Below, in pieces: positions 63,054 through 64,000 of a stretch of 64,000 nt of DNA. The translations under genes were made by a program, and so were the position numbers. Positions within the stretch are counted from its first letter, which is position 1, and each line of letters opens with the position of its first letter. This DNA is from Thalassotalea mangrovi (GTDB lineage Bacteria; Pseudomonadota; Gammaproteobacteria; Enterobacterales; Alteromonadaceae). The notes beneath the pieces were generated by a model. The model saw only the letters and a program-made list of their open reading frames with translations. It was not told where the DNA came from and did not search any database. Where the stretch lies: the NCBI RefSeq assembly GCF_005116735.1, contig NZ_SWDB01000009.1, positions 1-64,000 of the forward strand, in the 5' to 3' direction.

Positions 63054-63926
63054 TTACCGGATCAGTTCTGCTGACAACGAATGCCCGGTAACCAAACGAA
63101 ATTGCTGTAATTGCCAACTGGCTTTTTGCCGAAATTCAGGATGTTGTCGTCCTCGGCTGGCATACCAGAGGCCATTGAGTAACAAGCAACAAGGCAGATA
63201 GATATCGATTAAATGTTGATTCACATCGACATTCGCGGCCGTCTGATAATGGTCAATGACAGTAGAGCGCCATTTATCCGGTGACAAAGCATTGATCGCC
63301 ATAAACATGGCGATGTCGTATTCCCTTGGCGCCCGGCACAGATATTCAAGATCCAGCAGCCAGGCTTTTTCCTCTCTATCAATGATGATATTGGCAAAAT
63401 TCAAATCGCCATGACATACAACGTGTGGCTGTTCTGCATGGGTTTTTGGGAGAAATTTATCAATCTGGCGACGCAATGATTCGGTTTTCGATGCGGGGAT
63501 ATCCACCGTATCCAATAGCTCGGCAAACTGGGCCTGCAAGCTTAGCTCAGGCAGCTCTGCATTAACGCGCTCATGCAGCTTGGCCATTAATGGCACAGCG
63601 AGTTTGATTTTATCCGATACTAAGATGTCCCAATCGAGTATGTTAGTACCATCAATAAATGGCAGAATCAGCCAGTTTTCATCCTGATAAAAAGGCACTG
63701 GCGAAAGGCTTTCCAACTGCGGATACACCGCTTTGTTGGCAGCAGAGTTGTCGGCTCCATTGGTAATACCAAGATGTTTAGCGAACCAACATTGCGAGCC
63801 TGTAGCCACCTTCACCAGATAACAGTCATGATTACCGCTGCCGATGAATGGCTCTGCCTGACAATCCTGACCGGCGAAGCAGGGCAGGTTTAGCAGTTGC
63901 GAAATTCTTCCGTTAGCCATCTGCAT
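63054..63926 (-). CDS. Phosphotransferase (APH/choline-thiamine kinase family)
   Basis: 290 residues, kinase-like fold: ATP-site and catalytic loop VVCHGDLNFANIIID (HGD-x-N) and metal loop LLDLEYLCRAPREYDIA. Family members phosphorylate aminoglycosides, choline, thiamine or others; the short length and DLEY motif resemble thiamine/choline kinases (ThiK/LicA-like). Substrate uncertain. Confidence 0.75.
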   Translation of the reverse strand: MQMANGRISQLLNLPCFAGQDCQAEPFIGSGNHDCYLVKVATGSQCWFAKHLGITNGADNSAANKAVYPQLESLSPVPFYQDENWLILPFIDGTNILDWDILVSDKIKLAVPLMAKLHERVNAELPELSLQAQFAELLDTVDIPASKTESLRRQIDKFLPKTHAEQPHVVCHGDLNFANIIIDREEKAWLLDLEYLCRAPREYDIAMFMAINALSPDKWRSTVIDHYQTAANVDVNQHLIDIYLPCCLLLNGLWYASRGRQHPEFRQKASWQLQQFRLVTGHSLSAELIR

Positions 63927-64000
63927 CAGTATCCAAGCAATTAAGATATCGCCGTTAAAGGTTGATGCTGCTTATAGCGGGCAGACCAGTTGAGGTAGCC

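Overview
The window looks like chromosome of a marine gammaproteobacterium, most likely order Alteromonadales (Colwelliaceae/Alteromonadaceae-like). Evidence is the gene orders gmk-rpoZ-spoT-trmH-recG, ubiE-ubiJ-ubiB-tatABC-tatD-hemB and trxA-rho divergent from rhlB-gppA, and a MalR/TonB-receptor type alpha-glucan locus. Taxonomy is inferred from gene order and protein features only.

Layout. 1-508: the left edge cuts into the leader of an rRNA operon running leftwards (minus strand), with two tandem rrn promoters and boxA; the 16S gene lies outside. 509-2807: a secreted peroxiredoxin-like protein, then a two-gene version of the fused MFS/spermidine-synthase family. 2858-21412: an alpha-glucan utilization locus. 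A LacI-type regulator, an MFS sugar carrier, a GH97 alpha-glucosidase and a pullulanase-type GH13 lipoprotein face a plus-strand run of TonB-dependent receptor, two flavin-dependent halogenase homologues, aldo/keto reductase, a small unknown protein, a GH133 lipoprotein and a 2OG-Fe(II) oxygenase. Two identical, oppositely oriented palindromic operators lie between the divergent arms. In the simplest reading, oligosaccharides cross the outer membrane through the receptor, are debranched and hydrolysed by the lipoproteins and GH97, and enter by the MFS carrier. What the halogenases and oxygenase do there is unknown and is the most interesting question in the window.

21435-52257: mostly housekeeping. 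It holds tamB-tamA, a VOC protein, rluF, rho, trxA, rhlB-gppA, a DMT exporter, a lipoprotein protease with an unknown partner, hemB, tatD, tatCBA, a lone beta-barrel gene on the opposite strand, ubiB-ubiJ-ubiE, recG, trmH, ridA, spoT, rpoZ and gmk. 52571-63926: a sulfotransferase-like/aminotransferase pair, an aromatic/aspartate aminotransferase, a DUF445 protein, iron storage (bfd with a Fur box and two bacterioferritin subunits with complementary missing sites), a methyltransferase-like protein, mscS, an SdpR/SdpI-like pair and a small-molecule kinase family protein.

Several intergenic gaps are packed with short structured repeats: arrays of small hairpins joined by a constant CTCCGAGCAC linker (two loci), a 74-77 bp branched (cloverleaf-like) element (three copies), a 184 bp tandem duplication next to hemB that carries inverted copies of the hemB 3' end, CCTGAAACCTGA-type dispersed repeats, a 21-bp tandem array and a 55-bp palindrome. 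No tRNA gene, CRISPR array, insertion sequence or prophage was recognised.
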